From positions 2,611,001 to 2,675,000 of the forward strand of contig NC_090775.1 of the NCBI RefSeq assembly GCF_001761485.1: a stretch of DNA of 64,000 nucleotides. The letters run 5' to 3'. The number at the start of each line of letters is the position of its first letter. Position 1 is the first letter of the stretch. The stretch comes from Yarrowia lipolytica. Taxonomy: Eukaryota > Ascomycota > Dipodascomycetes > Dipodascales. Positions 43,224 to 54,422 of the stretch are shown one piece after another. The notes under the pieces were generated by a model, which did not search any database, was not told where the DNA came from, and saw only the letters and a list, made by a program, of their open reading frames with translations. The translations under genes and the position numbers were made by a program.

Positions 43224-46200
43224 GCAATGAGGGAGACTCACTAAAACATATTTATTGGATCATGATCCACTACTTGTAGCTTTCTTGTATTTTAATTTTA
43301 TGACTTTTGTTTATCACTTGACGCGACCCAAGCCCGAATCCCCAACCTCGCTGGTGCTTGACTACGTACTCAGCCTCATTGGATCCATGCTACGAGTAGA
43401 CCTCTTCCGCGGAAAAAATGTACAATCGCAGTATGGAAAATGTATGTTCATACAAGTGCCCATAATTATTTGCAGGGTGATTGAAGGAGGGTTATGAAGG
43501 AGACAACATATTTATTAATGCTGGAGTGGAGTAGGGGGGTTCTTCGGCAAGCACTATATAGCAACAATCATTCTTCGCTTCTGGAAGCTCTTCATACTTG
43601 TGCACAGAGTGGTTTTACGACTGGCCAAACACACAAACGCATCAAGCTCCTACAAACTGTACTCGTACTGGTACTAACCAGTAAAGACAGGTCTACTGTA
43701 CGATAAGATAGGACGGACAAGGACGTCGTTTACGTCATGACAGCATTCATAGTTGACATTAGTTACAAGGCTAACTAACCGTGTTTAATTTCAAGCCTAA
43801 ACACGTTAGGTTGACCCTAAGTCCGGAAATAGCGAGTAGTCGGGATTCTTGATCCTCAGACATAGAAGGAGGTCTGCTGTTGATCCTGCGGGGTAATAAG
43901 AGATGGACCTTAGGAGGGGCGGCGTTTCTCCTCGCCAACCAGTCCTGGATCACGTTCTAACCCCCCTCATGGGTGCACAATGGTATGTTTGTGCGCAAAC
44001 TCTTTTTTACATTCCAAATCTCAATCTGGCACTAAAAGAGAGTTCCTCACTGGGTCAGCGTCAAGACAAGTTTAAAATCAGTGGCAATATGAGAACAATG
44101 ACAGTTCAAGGGAAACAACATCCGGAAGACAAAGCATTGTAGAGTGTATGTGGGTAAACACGCGCCAGTTTTCGTGCTGCGAGAGCCGCGTGAGATTGTG
44201 GTATCTACGGCCTCCTCCCTCTATGTCCGAAAAATACGCCCCAAAGAGGAATATCCTGATGAAGAAGGTGCTTGTCTGAGTCTGGGGTAATTATGGTACA
44301 GGGGTGCAGCCAATACCAATCAATCTGACAGAGACAAGGCTAAGACTCACACTACAGCATACTACCGTAGTTTCTCGGAACATGGACCGAGTCTACTTAA
44401 GTCGCACACTAGCCAGCTGTCAGTCCATTCCACTTTAGCGCCGTGGTAAAGTCAAAACTGACTCAAACCCGATTCAAACTCGCTCCGCATTAGTTTTCTC
44501 TTAGTTCGTGGTACAGAACTTGTAGATGGTTATTTGTATGCTCGTGTGAGGGTAAGATATGGGCTTTAGCAAAGATTAGATTTCAAGTTCTTGTACACAC
44601 ACACAACTTCTTGATCAAGTCATCACCCGATTCCTGTACGCGTACTTGTCGCTGTTTCGTCGTTACAGACCTCGTAAAACAGTCTCATTGTACCAACTGA
44701 CAAGCACTAACACGATGGCTAATTGCACGTCAATCTAGAAAGCCTGTAGCTTGGACTAAACCGAGCTTTAGATACAAGCACACTAGTTTAGCCTGGCTTG
44801 GGCACTAGGAGACATAATATCGCTACAAAATGCCTGCCGGCGGTGTTTTGCGCAAAAACGTCCGAACTCCGACCTAACAAACAAGAGGTCGGAAACGAAA
44901 AAGAGTGAGCGACCACAATGATTATTGAAGCATGACAAACAAGACCCCGGAGGTTGCAACTTCCGGCTGGCTGGGCTTCTGACACCAGTGTCATATGCAA
45001 GCCATATAGATGTTCAAAAAGACTGTCAAAGTAAGCCGATGCAATGCACTGTTACTCTGTCATAAGTCAGCACACTCGCTAGATCCACGAATACAGATGA
45101 GCTGAGCTCTCCATTGTGCATGATGAGTGCATTTAATCGTCAGAGAAATCAAGTAAATTGTACAAGTAGCGGATGTTGGGCCATTGACATTGCTTGCCTG
45201 GAGCACGTTGCCGTATTCGTTAGGCGGTCCTCTGGTAGCTAACTATCGGTAAACTGGCATTTTCATGGAAATATTTTTCGATCTACTGTACAGATAGTGA
45301 TACATACTGTAGCTTTCTGTTTAGCTGGCAAATTAGGAGACAAGTTAAAAAAGATCCTCAAGCAACTATAGCAAGTACCATTTCCCAAATAATTCAAGGA
45401 CTTATTGTTAAAGTGGAGGGTGGTTTGGTGGTTAGATGTTACAGTAGAGCGGACCCAAGATGAAACACGACGACTTTCTGGATTGTGTGAACTATAGTAT
45501 GATTTTTACATAATGTATGTATGTATCGTACCAGTATAGTAAATATATACTTATACTTGTCTCGGCAGATGCACTTGCAATGAGCTACAATGTGCTCTGG
45601 GCTGCAGTGGTAAACTACAAGTAGTGAACGCGAACTACTGAGGAGTTCAAACCCCCGATCTTACACACTCGTTCGAGTCACATGACTGACTCTGACAAGA
45701 CCAACAAACTCCTAACCTCTCACCGATGTGCCACAAATTTTTTTACTCATAGAAGGCTGGGAGAAGAGTCGTAGAAGGCTCGTATTTTAATTGTAAGGTG
45801 TAACGGGGCAAGTAGGGTTAATAGCCGTAGTATTAAACTCAACCGATATACTGGTAGCTCCGAAGAGTAACCGAACATACGAAATATATCGTCTCAGAAT
45901 TGCAGACTATACACCGGAAATCTCTCAGTACTCACAACGCAACCATTACAACCTTGGACCAAAGTCACATGATCACACAACGCCACACTAGCGTTCCCGA
46001 GCTAGCTTAGATGCATGGGTATCGGTGATCTAACGGTGTTCGACAAGATTATTCATTACGCTGTCCTATAAGACAGCAGTATTGCAGGATTCACTTGACT
46101 TCACTCCCGCAAGAAAACAACGACAACTCCGACTGCGGATATACCGCAAAGCGCTAAAAGCAGGTCCCTGACTCATTCGTATGTCCGCAGGGTGCATGTG

Positions 46201-46470
46201 TGAGTAAGTAATCTATAGGACTTGTTATTGTACAACAATCGACTTTGAAATAGGGGATATGCACAACAACGGAGATTGAAAATTTATCAACAACGAAACA
46301 TGATAAATCGAATGAACGATATCCGATATCGATATCTCCTCTATTTTGTCGTCAAATATCCCATTTTCTTCCCCGGCTACCGACGGCCAACTCTAACTCT
46401 ATGAGCACTGAAAAATCCTACTTAATCAGAGTCTTCCCAAACTCACCTTGCACACAATATACACACAAAA
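43224..46470. other. Intergenic: DUF3112-like gene to BCAT, 3.2 kb
   Basis: This region holds the BCAT promoter with a perfect TGACTCA site at 46169-46175. Further TACAAGTA-type motifs lie near 43271, 44519, 45160 and 45621. No coding gene or tRNA is seen. Confidence 0.6.
46169..46175. promoter_or_regulatory. Gcn4-type site (TGACTCA) upstream of BCAT
   Basis: This is an exact TGACTCA about 300 bases upstream of the aminotransferase start. Gcn4/Cpc1 activates amino acid biosynthesis genes through this site in other yeasts, so control of BCAT by it is plausible. A 7-base match can also occur by chance. Confidence 0.4.
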
Positions 46471-47592
46471 ATGACCAAACTGTCACCCCTCAAAGCTGAC
46501 CGACTCGAGATCACTCTCAACAAGTCTCCCAAGCAGTTTGACTCTCCCAAGGACCTCGCTCCCAACTCTTCCACAGACTACATCCTCCAGGTCGACTACA
46601 CCGATGAGGCTGGATGGGATGCCCCCAAGATTGGGCCCTTTGGTCCTCTTCAGATTGATCCCACCGCCTCTGTTCTTCACTACGCTGTCGAGTGCTTCGA
46701 GGGTCTCAAGCTGTACAAGAACAAGGCTGGCAACAAGCTGATTCTGTTCCGACCCGAGCTCAACATGGCTCGTCTCAACGACTCTTGTGAGCGAATCGGT
46801 CTCCCCCGATTTGACGAGGCCGAGCTCCTCAAGTGCCTTATTGAGTACGTCAAGCTCGAGGGCCGATTCGTCGCCCCCGGTGGCTTCATCTACCTGCGAC
46901 CCACTGCTATCGGCACCAACGGCGGTCTGGGACTCAAGGCCCCCACTGCCGCCAAGGTTTTTGTCTGTGCCACCATGATGCAGGCTTGGAATGCCGAGCC
47001 CCTCAAGCTCTACTGCTCCGATCCCAAGGATGCTGTGCGAGCATGGCCCGGAGGATTTGGCTACGCCAAGCTGGGAGCCAACTATGGACCCACTCTCCAG
47101 GAGAACTCCAAGGCCGTTGGAGCCGGCTACCACCAGGTTCTGTGGCTCTACGACGAGGACAAGAAGACCGTCACTGAGGCCGGTGGCTCCAACTTCTTCG
47201 TCGCCATCAAGAAGAAGGACTCCGATGAGATCGAGCTCATGACCTGCCCCATCTCAACCAAGCTCATCCTGCCCGGTATCTCTCGACGATCCGCTCTCGA
47301 GTACCTCGGTGAGAAGCACAAGGGCTCCAACGTGACCGTCCACGAGCGAGAGTTCGGAATCGACGAGATTGCCGAGGCCGCCAAGGAGAATCGACTCGTT
47401 GAGGCCTTTGCCATCGGTACCGCCTTCTTCGTCGCACCCGTCCAGCTCATCCGAACCCCTGAGGGCGAGCTCATCAACGTGCCCCTGTCCCAGGGCGACT
47501 CCGGTGACTTTGCTGCCGACGTCAAGGCCAAGCTCACCTCCATTATGTACGGAGAGGAGGAGAACGACTGGGCCACCACCGTGGACTGCTAA
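46471..47592 (+). CDS. BAT: Branched-chain amino acid aminotransferase
   Basis: A 373-residue PLP enzyme of fold type IV. It catalyses the last step of Leu, Ile and Val synthesis and the first step of their breakdown, using 2-oxoglutarate/glutamate. The PLP lysine is K200 in GYAKLGANYGP. Other family marks are ECFEGLK, FRPELNMARL with RPTAIGTN, and VTEAGGSNFFV (Glu near 236). Length fits eukaryotic BCATs. No clear mitochondrial presequence is visible: the N terminus MTKLSPLKADRLEITL has acidic residues. This suggests the cytosolic (BAT2-like) form, though this is inference. Codon use is strongly biased (CTC, CGA, GAG), indicating high expression. Confidence 0.95.
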   Translation: MTKLSPLKADRLEITLNKSPKQFDSPKDLAPNSSTDYILQVDYTDEAGWDAPKIGPFGPLQIDPTASVLHYAVECFEGLKLYKNKAGNKLILFRPELNMARLNDSCERIGLPRFDEAELLKCLIEYVKLEGRFVAPGGFIYLRPTAIGTNGGLGLKAPTAAKVFVCATMMQAWNAEPLKLYCSDPKDAVRAWPGGFGYAKLGANYGPTLQENSKAVGAGYHQVLWLYDEDKKTVTEAGGSNFFVAIKKKDSDEIELMTCPISTKLILPGISRRSALEYLGEKHKGSNVTVHEREFGIDEIAEAAKENRLVEAFAIGTAFFVAPVQLIRTPEGELINVPLSQGDSGDFAADVKAKLTSIMYGEEENDWATTVDC

Positions 47593-48360
47593 TCCAGTCA
47601 GCAATGTCCTACTTGTAGCATATGTGAATAGAATTATGATGATTATACCTAGAAAAAAAAATAAGTACTTGTAGTCTAGTAAAGGAATGACAGGAACTTG
47701 AAGTGCCAACTACATGTACAAGTACCGGGTAGATAATCTAGGGGTAAATACCACTCCGACTGTACAAGTACATTATAAACTACCAGTAGCGGTAGATGTT
47801 CCAATGGTTACACATGTACACAGTATGTACACTCGTATCGACATCTCAAGTACCCACACATAACATAAAGAATCAATAGTAAAGTGATGGACATAGCGGA
47901 AGATAGACATACAAATACCCGAAAGATCACATATGTCCTCAGAAATTCTGATTGGACAACATTAGGTTATATCGCATAGATTTCATGACATAGATCTCAT
48001 TTTCGAACATGCTGTATCGAGGCGTGATAGAAACAGCGTTACCCAGAGCAATCGAGATAATTAAGAAACAGATCAACAACAAACTAATCTCCTGTTCAAG
48101 TCGCATGCACTTGATACTTCTGTTTTAGGCATTTTTTTGGTGAGTAAATGATATTCTGTTGCACACTTGCCATGCAAAATTTGAGAAGCTCTATAGATCC
48201 CAAAACAAGGGAAATATACCTAAAACAGACAAATACGCACTATCGATACATTATAAACCGGTGGGGTACATGTATGTTGCTACAAGATCTCGAATAACTC
48301 GATTTTTTTCGAAAGAGCGGAATTCCGATAGTACACTTTAAGTGTCCTGTTTTATTAAAA
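47593..48360. other. Intergenic: BCAT to tRNA-5S unit
   Basis: About 770 bases with TACTTGTAG near 47611, GTACTTGTAG near 47665 and GTACAAGTAC near 47765. Nothing coding is seen. The last part is the 5' flank of the Pol III unit. Confidence 0.6.
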
Positions 48361-48448
48361 TCCGCAATAGTTTAGTGGCTAGAATTTCCGCCTGTCAGAA
48401 CAGTTGTTCAGCACGCGGGGGACCGGAGTTCAATTCTCCGTTGCGGAG
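48361..48448 (+). tRNA. tRNA-Asp (GTC) with a 16-base intron
   Basis: The cloverleaf can be drawn in full. The acceptor stem TCCGCAA pairs with TTGCGGA (48441-48447), with discriminator G. The D arm contains AGTTTAGTGGCTAGAA (A box). The anticodon stem TCCGC/GCGGG encloses anticodon GTC at 48394-48396. The T arm is CGGAG-TTCAATT-CTCCG (B box). An intron of 16 bases (48398-48413) lies one base 3' of the anticodon, the canonical position. There is no T-run terminator right after the tRNA; transcription evidently continues into the 5S rRNA gene four bases downstream. Confidence 0.95.
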
Positions 48449-48452
48449 GTTT

Positions 48453-48572
48453 GGTTACGGCCATATCCTGGTGAAAATACGGCTTCCCGTCCGATCAGCC
48501 ATAGTCAAGCACCAGAGAGCCTAGTTAGTATTGTAGTGGGAGACCATACGAGAATCCTGGGTGCTGTAATCT
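48453..48572 (+). rRNA. 5S rRNA, fused downstream of tRNA-Asp
   Basis: 120 bases starting GGTTACGGCCATATC, with CTTCCCGTCCGATCAGCC (loop/helix region of eukaryotic 5S), AGTATTGTAGTGGGAGACCA (internal control region C-type block) and GGTGCTGTAATCT at the end. The TTTTT right after (48572-48576) is the Pol III terminator. It is separated from the tRNA by only GTTT. In Y. lipolytica such tRNA-5S units are transcribed together from the tRNA promoter and then processed (established knowledge for the species). Confidence 0.95.
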
Positions 48573-48576
48573 TTTT
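48572..48576 (+). terminator. Pol III T-run terminator of the tRNA-5S unit
   Basis: Five T directly follow the 5S sequence. No comparable run lies between tRNA and 5S, consistent with one dicistronic transcript. Confidence 0.75.
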
Positions 48577-48751
48577 GCAGAGCTTGCGTTGGTGGTCCGC
48601 CAACGTGGCTATCACTTGGATAATTTTTAGTATCTACATGACCAATTATCTGCTCGTCGTACATCAACCATTTGACAATTAAAAAAATATCATTGATCTA
48701 TCAATTCATTATTCGTCCTTCCAACAACCCAACAACTAAGCTCTTGAATCT

Positions 48752-50296
48752 CTATGTACTCGTATTGGCATCCCCAGCGGCTGGCTCAGCCTTGGTCTTG
48801 TCCTTCTTCTTGGACTCCTTCTCTCGAGGTTTCTTCAGTCGGTAACTGTAGTCATCTCCGTTCTTGGTGATGTACCTAACCCATGGCAACGACCTGTACT
48901 TGAGAGTAGGCTCGTTGACCTTGAGATATCGCACTTGCAGGCCTGACATGGCATAGTAAGGAATCTCGAAGGTAACCTGGACGGGGATCTGGCTCTGTGG
49001 AGTGTTATTAAGATGCAGCAACTCTGACAAAGACTCTCCCTGCTCCTCCGTGCGCGAAACAGAGATCTCGGCCTTCATGGAAAACTCCTTTCCTCCTCCC
49101 TGGAGCTGTTTGATCTTCCATCGGATGGCGTTACGCTCGGGCATGTAGACCACGGTTCCGGCAGTGGCTCTGAAACGTGGTGAAGTGGCATCTGGAGGCA
49201 CAGGAACAAACACTTCTACATCGTTGGCTGTTGAACGTTTTCTGAACTGCGACTTGAGCTTAACAGAAATCAGAAGACGCGTGTTTCCCTTCTTCTCAAC
49301 ATCTGTGGTTACCAGAATCAGTGGCCGGTTTCTGGCAGCGTAGTTTCGCACCTTTTGGCCCTCCTCTTCTTCAGCATGATCTTCTTCCGCGTTGGCCAGG
49401 TTGAGTCGGTAGCTCATGAGCTCGAACTTGCCGTCTGGAGGAATAAAGGAAATCTGGCGGTCGACGTTAAACTTGGACAATTCGACGCACTGGTGGAACC
49501 GCACGTCTTCCATCTCCACAGTTTTTGAGCGCGGCTTTTTATGTGTAGTGGCTCCAGTGGCAGCCAACTTGTGTTCCAGCATGGCCTTTTCATTGAGTCC
49601 CAGACGTAGCTCAGGCATTCCGGATAAATAGGAGGTGACGTTGATTCGGCCCTGAATCTCGTGTCGAACCACTTTGTCGTTAGCATAGAGCAGATTGACG
49701 CTTTCAACAACGTCCAAAAACAGTTCGTTTTTCTTATACTGCAGACCGGTCGGTCGCCACGAGATTCTACTGGTTGTGTGTGTTGCCACGTCGATGTCTC
49801 CCGAATTTCCGGCTGCTCCTTCCTCGCCCACAGCGGCATTGACCAGATCTCCCACGGCTCCCAGTAAGCTTTTGTGAGCGTCCACAGTGATGTATTCCTT
49901 GAGAATGCCCGCGTCTGTGATCTGGGGCACTCCAAAGTCCATCATTTCGTCGAGCAGCTCGTAGATGAGCACAAAGTTGTCCTGGACCGATTCGGCATGC
50001 AATTGTTCGAAATATGAGGTCAGAACGGTGGCTAATTGCGATAGAAAGACCAGAGTCTCCATAGAGTTGCAGCTCACCTGGGGACTCACGGCCACGAAGA
50101 TAACTGAGCCACTTTCCATCCACATGTAGTGGATACCTCTGTCTTCGAGAACAGGAGGGGCCACATTGCCATTCTGTTGAGCGATCTGAATGAGCCCAGG
50201 AAGATCAGAAATACAACTGAGAGGCACGTCTCCCCGGTAGTTTCGGCTCAGAAGCGGCTTGAATGACGGATCCAAGATGAACAAGGCCGAGATCAT
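48752..50296 (-). CDS. APM1: AP-1 clathrin adaptor mu subunit
   Basis: A 514-residue medium chain of a clathrin adaptor. Residues 1-140 form the longin-like domain (MISALFILDPSFKPLLSRNYRGDV, then ESVQDNFVLIYELLDEMMDFGVPQ, the family signature). From about residue 178 the mu homology domain begins (ISWRPTGLQYKKNELFLDVVES) and runs to LPWVRYITKNGDDYSYRL, the closing motif typical of AP-1 mu rather than AP-2 or AP-3. Family role: it sorts cargo between the trans-Golgi network and endosomes by binding YxxPhi signals. A charged insert (NAEEDHAEEEEGQKVR) and a Lys/Glu-rich C-terminal tail of about 30 residues extend beyond the usual 430-475 residues. The first ATG is used. Confidence 0.93.
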   Translation of the reverse strand: MISALFILDPSFKPLLSRNYRGDVPLSCISDLPGLIQIAQQNGNVAPPVLEDRGIHYMWMESGSVIFVAVSPQVSCNSMETLVFLSQLATVLTSYFEQLHAESVQDNFVLIYELLDEMMDFGVPQITDAGILKEYITVDAHKSLLGAVGDLVNAAVGEEGAAGNSGDIDVATHTTSRISWRPTGLQYKKNELFLDVVESVNLLYANDKVVRHEIQGRINVTSYLSGMPELRLGLNEKAMLEHKLAATGATTHKKPRSKTVEMEDVRFHQCVELSKFNVDRQISFIPPDGKFELMSYRLNLANAEEDHAEEEEGQKVRNYAARNRPLILVTTDVEKKGNTRLLISVKLKSQFRKRSTANDVEVFVPVPPDATSPRFRATAGTVVYMPERNAIRWKIKQLQGGGKEFSMKAEISVSRTEEQGESLSELLHLNNTPQSQIPVQVTFEIPYYAMSGLQVRYLKVNEPTLKYRSLPWVRYITKNGDDYSYRLKKPREKESKKKDKTKAEPAAGDANTST

Positions 50297-50653
50297 GGTG
50301 ATGTTGATGTCAGTATGTAGGCCACGTTATGCGAGATGCGGGATGCATGAGAAGTTAGTTTGGAGGTGTAAAGGGGTGCTTATGTAATGGAGGGTGGGAG
50401 AAGTGAGAGAACACATGTATATGTGGATGCACAAGTACTTGTACGAGTGCGTGGATGGAAAGCGTACGAGTACCGACAAGATGGTTCATGATATGTGACG
50501 TAGGATATTGATGAGTTATGGGCATGCCGTTTTGGTTCTTTCATACAGCCCATGCCAACAAAAGTCTCAAGTGGACGCTAAAATATATATCACAATTACT
50601 TGAGCTTATCTCCCCCTTCTGCTCACAAGTACTTGCACTTTTACAAGCAGTCT
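50297..50653. other. Intergenic: APM1 promoter
   Basis: 357 bases between two minus-strand genes. It contains ACAAGTACTTGT (a perfect 12-base palindrome, about 50431-50442) and ACAAGTACTTGC near 50627. Confidence 0.6.
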
Positions 50654-51094
50654 TCAGCTCTGCTCAGCAGCATGTCTATACAATTGAATGAGCTCGGCCA
50701 TGCGGAAATCAATGGCCGTCAACTTATCGAGATAGCCCGTCTGAAGCACCACCTTGGTGGTGGTGTAATGGTTCTCAAACCACACATGGTGTCGCAGAGG
50801 TTGAGAGATGGCCATCACATCGGTGATGAACTGCGTCGTTTGCTTGTAGTTTTTGAACTTGACATCCATGCTCAATTTTGTGGCGCTTTCGGGATCGCAG
50901 GCGGATCCGTCGGTCTTTGTGGCCTTCCAGCTCGTCAAATAGGCCAGGTAGGCAGCCTGATCCGGAGGACTGAGCGGCTTGAAGATCTCGGCTTTGTCAT
51001 CGGTTAATTGCACGAGTTTGAGAGCAGCCGAGCGGGTGATGAACGACACGGGGTTTGTAGGAAGATGAGAGGCAGTTAGTTTGAGGGGGAGCAT
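50654..51094 (-). CDS. Pterin-4a-carbinolamine dehydratase-like protein
   Basis: A 146-residue protein. The C-terminal 75 residues follow the PCD/DCoH pattern: LSMDVKFKNYKQTTQFITDV, the RHH pair at 101-103, and LTAIDFRMAELIQ near the end. The closest remembered relative is the yeast mitochondrial PCD-like protein YHL018W. Family role: PCD dehydrates 4a-hydroxy-tetrahydrobiopterin, and the animal version also binds HNF1. Two of the three active-site histidines are present (HH). The third, in the usual STH context, is replaced by Gly in LQTGYL, and the Pro of HHP is Val. Activity is therefore doubtful. The N terminus (LPLKLTASHLPTNPVSFITRSAAL) is hydroxyl-rich and basic, compatible with mitochondrial import. 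Confidence 0.7.
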   Translation of the reverse strand: MLPLKLTASHLPTNPVSFITRSAALKLVQLTDDKAEIFKPLSPPDQAAYLAYLTSWKATKTDGSACDPESATKLSMDVKFKNYKQTTQFITDVMAISQPLRHHVWFENHYTTTKVVLQTGYLDKLTAIDFRMAELIQLYRHAAEQS

Positions 51095-54000
51095 GTTGTA
51101 AGGCGAGTATTGGTGGTGGTGGGAAGAGTGGGTGATGAATAGTGCCCAATTATCTCATGCAGTTGTTAACGCTAATCGGGCAGTAAATTAGTGATGATGA
51201 CCTTCTATGATGGATATGCAGACGATTATTAATCCAATGGGATGGTTTGATTTTCAAAAGGTCATGTTGTCACATCTCCATCGATGCAATTATTTTTTTG
51301 ATCCTAGGGAAATTCATTTCTCCTGCTTAGGGTCTCCCCTACAACCCAACTACTAGAAGTAGTACAGTACATACCGTACATGTACATCCGTTTGAGCACG
51401 AGTATACGAGAGTAAAGTAATACAGTAGCTCGTGGTTCGATTCCCAGAATAAACGGAACATTTCCTGTGAAGAAAACACAAGTACAACTATGGATCATCG
51501 TGGAAGAAGCAACTTGACGACAGAAGCATTCTGTATAATGAACACCTGCAGCCCATCTCACTTTGTTGATTAAGTTCAGGTCTCTTACACTTGCTCTTCT
51601 GGCCACTCTCGGAGCGGAAGAGACGTTGAGATTCCAACCGCCGGAACCACGCGAAACCTTGCGACGCGTGAGTTTCATCTCCAAACTGCTGTTGCAGTAA
51701 GTTTTGACTTCTCCCTCAGTTGCCACTGTGGAACCCTATTGTTGCGGAAGACGAACGTTTGCAGTTAGATTGGACGAGAGTTGGGGGAAGTCCAGCGGGC
51801 AGTGAGACCTCTCTTCGGGGCTTCTATGGGTGATATTGGGGTTCCTTGGCTGGTGACCGGGTGTCGATAAACTACGATAAAGCATGTACAGCCGAAGTAC
51901 AAGTACTCGTTCTCCTACGAGTATGAGTAGCTGACACTACCGATTCTAACTGCAGGTTCAATCAGACCAGGGCAGCAGTGATGGCGGTAGAGTGTGTTTC
52001 AAGAGATGCTTGGGCCTGTCTACGTAACCGGAGAGACCAGTAAGTAGTACTCGTACATACTGTACATACTGATCTCTAGTCTATTTGTAAGATGATCGAG
52101 TCATGCCCGTCATGCCCTCCATCGTCATCGGACACTTGTATAGGATTTAGTCTGCTTCCAAGTCCCCTACTGCAATTAAACGCAGGGACATAATTATTTC
52201 AGGTCTTGCCCTGAGTTGTAGGAGGGACCTGAATCAGATGTCAACAACCACCTTGAGATATTATCGACTTGAAACAGGAGAGTGTACGGGTGCAATTAGT
52301 ACATACCGTACAAGTAGAAAGAAAAGAGCACTGCCGGCTTAGTTATGGTAACACAAAGGGTCACCTACAAGTGGACACTTGGGATGTCCTCGGTCTACTA
52401 CAAGTACTGGCACAACTTTCGGATTCGAAACTTCAACTCTAGCTGGCATCTGAAGTCAATGTATTTATGGATAGGAAGGCGGGGATTGAGCAACTCCGAT
52501 ATATAATGGTTTTAATTGTGATTTAGAGGGCAGGGACTGACTCAACAATAGAGATTACAGTAGAGCAATTGAGCGCAATCAAGTGGATGGTTGGTTTCTT
52601 TTGCTCCGGTTTCAACAAGTAGTGTCGATATATTTGAACTCCTACAATAGTGCATCTACGGCTCTGCAAACTCATGGCAACATACTTTGTATTGTTACTC
52701 GCACCGGTACAAGTACGTAGCTCCAAGCTCTGCTTTTTTCTTTTCGACATCAATGTCGATGCTTTCCGTCCTGTTTCAGCTGCAGTGCAACATGTGGTTT
52801 CGTAATTCAAAGCAAGGAGTGGCCAGGTATGCAAAGATAGGGGTGCGTAGGCGGAATAATGAAGAGAGGAAGTCAGGAGACGGTCAGGGATCGGACGATT
52901 TCAGCCAAGGAAATCCTTTCTGGTATTACCAGCTTCGGTCTCATTCGTACGTCCTGTTCCTAATGCCAGCGGGTTGCAACGTTGGACTCTAATATTACAG
53001 TATATGCTTTGGGTTTCACAAAATTGTCAACCGCCTGGTTGGGTGACGTCATGCCTCGCATTTAAACGGCTCTAGCCAAGTAATAATGTTAATAGCGTTG
53101 GAGCCGTAAACAACGCTGAGCGGGTTATATAGGAGAACAAGTCAATGACCCGGGTGTGGCTATTCTGACCTGTAATCGGGCGTCGTATCAGGTGAGCTGA
53201 TGTTGATAGAAAAAAAAAGAGAAAAACGAAAAAAAAAGACGTCATTATCGTCTTTTGGGGTCCGAATTACAGTTGTTGGCGGCTGCTTCAAACGCATGAG
53301 TAAGCACTGCAATATGTTGTTAGGGTAACAAAAAACCTACGGATACCGTAGGTAGGCAGAGCAAACACTTCAGATAGATGTACGAGTAGATACAAGCACA
53401 CTACAGGAGCAAATTTGTGCAACTCCACAAGTGCAATACCCATTCAGTCATTGGTAGACCCGGTTTCATTGGTACGACTTGTACTCGTACTTCACTCGCG
53501 TTTCACCGGATAAAGCCAAGAATGAGAAGGACGAACAACGGCCTGCAACAAGGGACAAGTGAAACAATAAATCTGACATGAAGCAAAGACAGTCTTGTGC
53601 ATCACCTTAGCGAAGCGTAAGTAGAGTGGGTCGTTTAGGGCTTATACTGTAGGATACTCTCAGCATTGTTATCCACACCTACAATACGCCCGATACCCAC
53701 CTCAACGATCGCTTGCTACCAGACTCTACAGCCGCACTTGCTCGTAGCTTGGTCTCTCTCCGAGTGCAAATTTTGGGTTGTCAAAAGGGAAAAAAAGTAC
53801 TAAGTAATGCTGGACAGAGTTTGAGATTGCATCAACGCGTAGCAATAGAGGGAGCTGGGGAGAAGCAAGATGACTGAAAATTGAAATGGAGAATAATACA
53901 AGTCTCTGCCACACCTGGTATCACTTTGAGCACATTACGGGAACAGCAGGGTATTGAAACTGGCTTCTCAAAAGCCAAGGTTTCACAATATTTTAGGGGC

Positions 54001-54422
54001 TAAGCTTGTCGCTAATTTTAGACGACGATCAGATCGGAGCTAACGCGTGTGAGATGCGAGTTGAGGTGCACTGGTGGAGGAATAAAGAGGGCCTGTAAAG
54101 AGAGGTCGAGAGGGGGTAGAGGTCATGGTGAAGAAAAAACATATTACTCAAGCAGTGTAATACCCCAGAACACCCCAGAATACTTCACAACATCCGTATT
54201 CGAGGCACTAAATTCTCAAACCACTAGTGAAGCCTTAATAACTCGTCTATTATACACATAAGCCGAGATACACCCCGCGCTTGTTCTGTACTCTAAATTC
54301 AAAAGGCTAAAGAAGCAGAGGCACAAGCAGACTGATTTTCGAAGAAGCGGAACCACCACACAACACATAAATATATTTCTTCCCGCTACACACCAACACA
54401 CACACACAACACTTACAACATC
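51095..54422. other. Divergent intergenic region, 3.3 kb
   Basis: This lies between the PCD-like gene (minus) and the MscS-like gene (plus). An isolated B-box-like GTGGTTCGATTCCC occurs at 51431-51444 with no tRNA body. TACAAGTA motifs are frequent (near 51479, 51898, 52310, 52400 and 52710). CACA-rich sequence precedes the MscS-like start. Short frames are not convincing. Confidence 0.6.

Noticed and set aside
46325-46400. Leu3-like CGGCTACCG upstream of BCAT
   Set aside because: The spacing between CGG and CCG is three bases instead of two, so it does not fit the Leu3 consensus.
46483-47133. 216-codon minus-strand open frame opposite BCAT
   Set aside because: Shadow of a strongly codon-biased gene; no family features.
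51425-51450. B-box-like GTGGTTCGATTCCC
   Set aside because: The T stem pairs at only three of five positions and no tRNA body is present.
51304-51726. 140-codon minus-strand frame
   Set aside because: No resemblance to a family; composition is like noncoding DNA, and part of it reads through the B-box-like string (GIEPRAT).
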